A DNA stretch of 64,000 bases. It comes from Blastocatellia bacterium AA13. Lineage in GTDB: Bacteria > Acidobacteriota > Blastocatellia > UBA7656. Made by a program: the position numbers and the translations under genes. Below, piece after piece: positions 62,456 to 64,000 of this stretch (position 1 is the first letter of the stretch; every line of letters starts with the position of its first letter). A model generated the notes under the pieces. That model worked only from the letters and a program-made list of their open reading frames with translations, was not told the origin of the DNA and made no database searches. The DNA is taken from NCBI GenBank assembly GCA_003222245.1, contig QHVH01000002.1, forward strand, positions 124,001 to 188,000, read 5' to 3'.

Positions 62456-62845
62456 ATGAGAGCGGCGCCGGTTTATGTTTCGGGCGATCTTGTTCGCGCA
62501 AAGACCATTCATACATCGAACGGCGCAACGCCCGTGTTGCTCTTACTGAGGCCTGAGCAGCTTTCACGGCTGCAAGTCGGCAAGCGTGTTGTTCTCGTAG
62601 CGGCTCGAGAGCGTGTCAACGGAAAGGTGCTTGCGATCGAGCCTGCTGTTTCGATCGGCGCCCTTCGGGACAAGCTGGGATTATTATTCGAGGCGGCCTC
62701 ACCGGTCGCGGAACCAACGGCGATCGCCGTAATCCAGCTTGAATCGAGCATTGACGCTTTCGATCTCCATAAAACACGAGTGGAGATCGGAGAGCGCCGG
62801 CTTATGGCAATGCTCCCTCTCGTGGGGCGCCTCTTTGGAGTGTAG
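62456..62845 (+). CDS. Truncated membrane-fusion (HlyD-like) protein fragment, candidate
   Basis: A 129-aa frame starting at ATG 62456, with GGAG 11 nt upstream. The pattern V-L-L-L-L-R-P-E-Q-L-S-R-L-Q-V-G-K-R-V-V-L-V, then I-G-E-R-R-L-M-A-M-L-P-L-V-G-R-L-F at the C-terminus, resembles the beta-barrel and terminal part of HlyD-type adaptors found with peptide exporters. The same frame has a TAA at 62432-62434, inside the 89-bp copy, and the readable part starts exactly at the copy border. I infer that the gene lost its N-terminus there. It lies 39 bp before the lanthipeptide precursor gene. The family assignment is tentative. Confidence 0.45.
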   Translation: MRAAPVYVSGDLVRAKTIHTSNGATPVLLLLRPEQLSRLQVGKRVVLVAARERVNGKVLAIEPAVSIGALRDKLGLLFEAASPVAEPTAIAVIQLESSIDAFDLHKTRVEIGERRLMAMLPLVGRLFGV

Positions 62846-62884
62846 CTCGGGGGATCCAATTCACCACAGAAAGGAATAACCAAC

Positions 62885-63187
62885 ATGTCGAGATTGGATG
62901 TCATTAGAGCCTGGAAAGACGAAGAGTATCGCGCGGGACTCAGCGAAGAGGAGCGTAGCCTTCTTCCCGAGAATCCCGCCGGTACGATGGAACTCTCGAG
63001 CCTTGAAGTCACTGGGGCCGCCGCGAACGCAATAACCATTTTTAATACCTGCGACGGACTTTGTACGGGTGATTTTGCTCCGTGTTCGCTTGAAGGCGGC
63101 TGTGCCCAGAGCGTCGATTTCGGTCGCTGCACGATGTGGATCTGCCCCACGGGCGGTCCGTTTTTCTGCATTCCTGACGCTTCCTAA
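62885..63187 (+). CDS. Class II lanthipeptide precursor (mersacidin/lichenicidin leader type)
   Basis: A 100-aa precursor with AAGGA 9 nt before the ATG. The leader has the family signature: D-V-I-R-A-W-K-D-E-E-Y-R, then L-S-E-E-E-R-S-L-L-P-E-N-P-A-G and T-M-E-L-S-S-L-E-V-T-G-A. A cleavage after G44-A45 is likely, of the double-glycine type, by an ABC transporter/protease. The core (about 46-100) holds seven cysteines (56, 60, 67, 73, 82, 87, 95) and eight Ser/Thr (51, 55, 61, 68, 76, 83, 89, 100). That is enough for up to seven thioether rings. Its core is longer than those of mersacidin or lichenicidin. A LanM gene follows 77 bp downstream. Confidence 0.9.
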   Translation: MSRLDVIRAWKDEEYRAGLSEEERSLLPENPAGTMELSSLEVTGAAANAITIFNTCDGLCTGDFAPCSLEGGCAQSVDFGRCTMWICPTGGPFFCIPDAS

Positions 63188-63264
63188 TCCTGATCCTGCT
63201 TCGCGTCGTACGCGGCGCCTTCCGCGCGTACGACGCAAATTTGCTTATAAGGAGCTACGCGCCT

Positions 63265-64000
63265 ATGTCGACCGATCCTGGAGAATCAACCTTCGAAAGC
63301 GTCGCCTGGTTCAATGCGATCACATTGCCTGAGCGAGCAGCGATGCTCGGCAAATCCGCTTCGACCGCCGCCGGCATCGACCCTGAGCGCGGCTCGAAGC
63401 TCCTTGCGCGATGGCGCTCGCAACTGCCTTTCGCGGCCGGCAGCTACTTTGAAGAGCGTCTCGAACAGGACCGGTTGACCGAAGATGAATTCGCAAGACT
63501 GCTGGGAGAGAGGCCCGAATCGCTGCGAGCGCGCTGCTCCGAAAAACCCGCCTGGCTGGTTGAGCTGGAGAAGCTATTCACGGCTCGCTTTTCCGCCGCG
63601 GCTTCGGATTCCCGGCAGCCGGCGTCTCCGGGTAGCAGCCTTCTGGTCGACAACGCGCGTGAACGGCTTTGTGCGGGTGTTCAGTCGCTGGCGGAGCGAT
63701 ATTCCGTAGTGCCGTTCAATCCGTCTACGGTCGATGAGATGTTCCTGCCTTATTTGCTTCAGCAAGTGGGCAGGCTCACGAATCGAACGATGGTGTTGGA
63801 GCTCAACGTAGCGCGGTTGCAGGGGCTGCTCGAAGGCGAGACGGCCGAAGAGCGCTACAGGAGCTTTGGCGAACGGCTTCAGCGTCCCGAGTTCCTGCTG
63901 TCGGTGTTGGAGGAGTACCCCGTTCTTGCGCGGCAGCTCCTGCTTCGTATCGACCAATGGGTGAGCTTCAGTCTCGAGTTCCTGAACAACCTGTGCGAGG
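63265..64000 (+). CDS. lanM: LanM class II lanthipeptide synthetase, 3' truncated by window
   Basis: The frame is open from the ATG at 63265 (AAGGAG 10 nt upstream) to the window end; 245 residues are seen. The N-terminal part L-L-A-R-W-R-S-Q-L-P-F...F-E-E-R-L-E-Q-D-R-L-T-E-D-E-F-A-R-L-L-G is characteristic of LanM. It is followed by the start of the DUF4135 dehydratase domain (R-T-M-V-L-E-L-N-V-A-R-L-Q-G-L-L-E-G-E-T, then E-E-Y-P-V-L-A-R-Q-L). Full LanM proteins are about 900-1100 aa with a C-terminal cyclase; neither catalytic core is reached here. It should dehydrate and cyclise the adjacent precursor. It has no stop codon in the window. Confidence 0.88.
   Translation, partial: MSTDPGESTFESVAWFNAITLPERAAMLGKSASTAAGIDPERGSKLLARWRSQLPFAAGSYFEERLEQDRLTEDEFARLLGERPESLRARCSEKPAWLVELEKLFTARFSAAASDSRQPASPGSSLLVDNARERLCAGVQSLAERYSVVPFNPSTVDEMFLPYLLQQVGRLTNRTMVLELNVARLQGLLEGETAEERYRSFGERLQRPEFLLSVLEEYPVLARQLLLRIDQWVSFSLEFLNNLCE

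Noticed and set aside
61803-62459. A 218-codon frame starting at TTG and overlapping the lipase-like stop, ending in the 89-bp copy
   Set aside because: Its translation is dominated by the tandem array, it switches repeat type at each 20-bp unit, and its tail simply repeats the lipase-like sequence. No start signal or conserved domain supports it.

Overview
This is a chromosomal segment of a diderm (Gram-negative) bacterium with a GC content that looks mid-to-upper 50s by eye. The most likely source is an Acidobacteriota member, perhaps of the Blastocatellia type. This is inferred from gene content: a VWA protein of the kind abundant in Acidobacteria, BNR/sortilin-like secreted proteins, an ECF sigma/anti-sigma/DUF4097 cassette, a fused membrane spermidine-synthase-like/TPR protein, an Omp85-like barrel, GmhB and a BlaI/M56 pair. 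No rRNA gene is present, so the placement stays tentative.

Layout. 0-3.8 kb: a 5'-truncated M14 carboxypeptidase-like gene, a decayed SRPBCC remnant and a family 2 glycosyltransferase. 3.9-7.1 kb (minus strand): methyltransferase, DJ-1/PfpI and SDR genes, then a HicAB toxin-antitoxin pair. 7.2-18.5 kb (mostly minus): fused spermidine-synthase-like protein, bactofilin, Hsp20 with a consensus promoter, ComEC, RecN and GmhB. 18.5-26.8 kb: a toroid-type secreted protein, a large BNR-repeat exoprotein, then ECF sigma factor, anti-sigma factor and two DUF4097 proteins. 26.9-29.4 kb: a patch of accessory DNA with a broken toxin C-terminus, its probable immunity gene and an orphan secreted protein. 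29.5-42.1 kb: metzincin-like protease, double-PDZ protein, 2TM-RCK potassium channel, glycosyltransferase, beta-rich protein, Omp85-like barrel, and a BlaI regulator with an M56 peptidase fused to a biotinyl/lipoyl-like domain. 42.2-50.2 kb: peptidoglycan-binding, STAS-like and TPR/PEGA proteins, FtsY, SirB1-like protein, esterase, AhpD-like protein and an intracellular-looking subtilase. 50.2-60 kb: VWA protein, metallophosphoesterase, ornithine cyclodeaminase family protein, GMC oxidoreductase, tRNA-Leu(CAA), small unknown genes and an NtrY-like sensor kinase.

60.2-64 kb holds the most interesting material. A lipase-like gene is followed by an imperfect 20/21-bp tandem array and an exact 89-bp copy of an internal part of the lipase-like gene. 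A gene fragment resembling a membrane-fusion protein is truncated exactly at the edge of that copy. A class II lanthipeptide precursor of the mersacidin/lichenicidin leader type comes next, with an unusually long, Cys-rich core. The start of its LanM synthetase runs off the window end. The cluster evidently continues beyond the window.

Regulatory and structural signals readable from sequence include tandem dyads overlapping the blaI promoter, a TTGACA-17-TATACT promoter for hsp20 with a long leader, several hairpin terminators, a 98-bp REPIN-like inverted element, and a 76-bp tandem palindromic repeat. All functional calls come from reading motifs and sequence style; no database search was possible.
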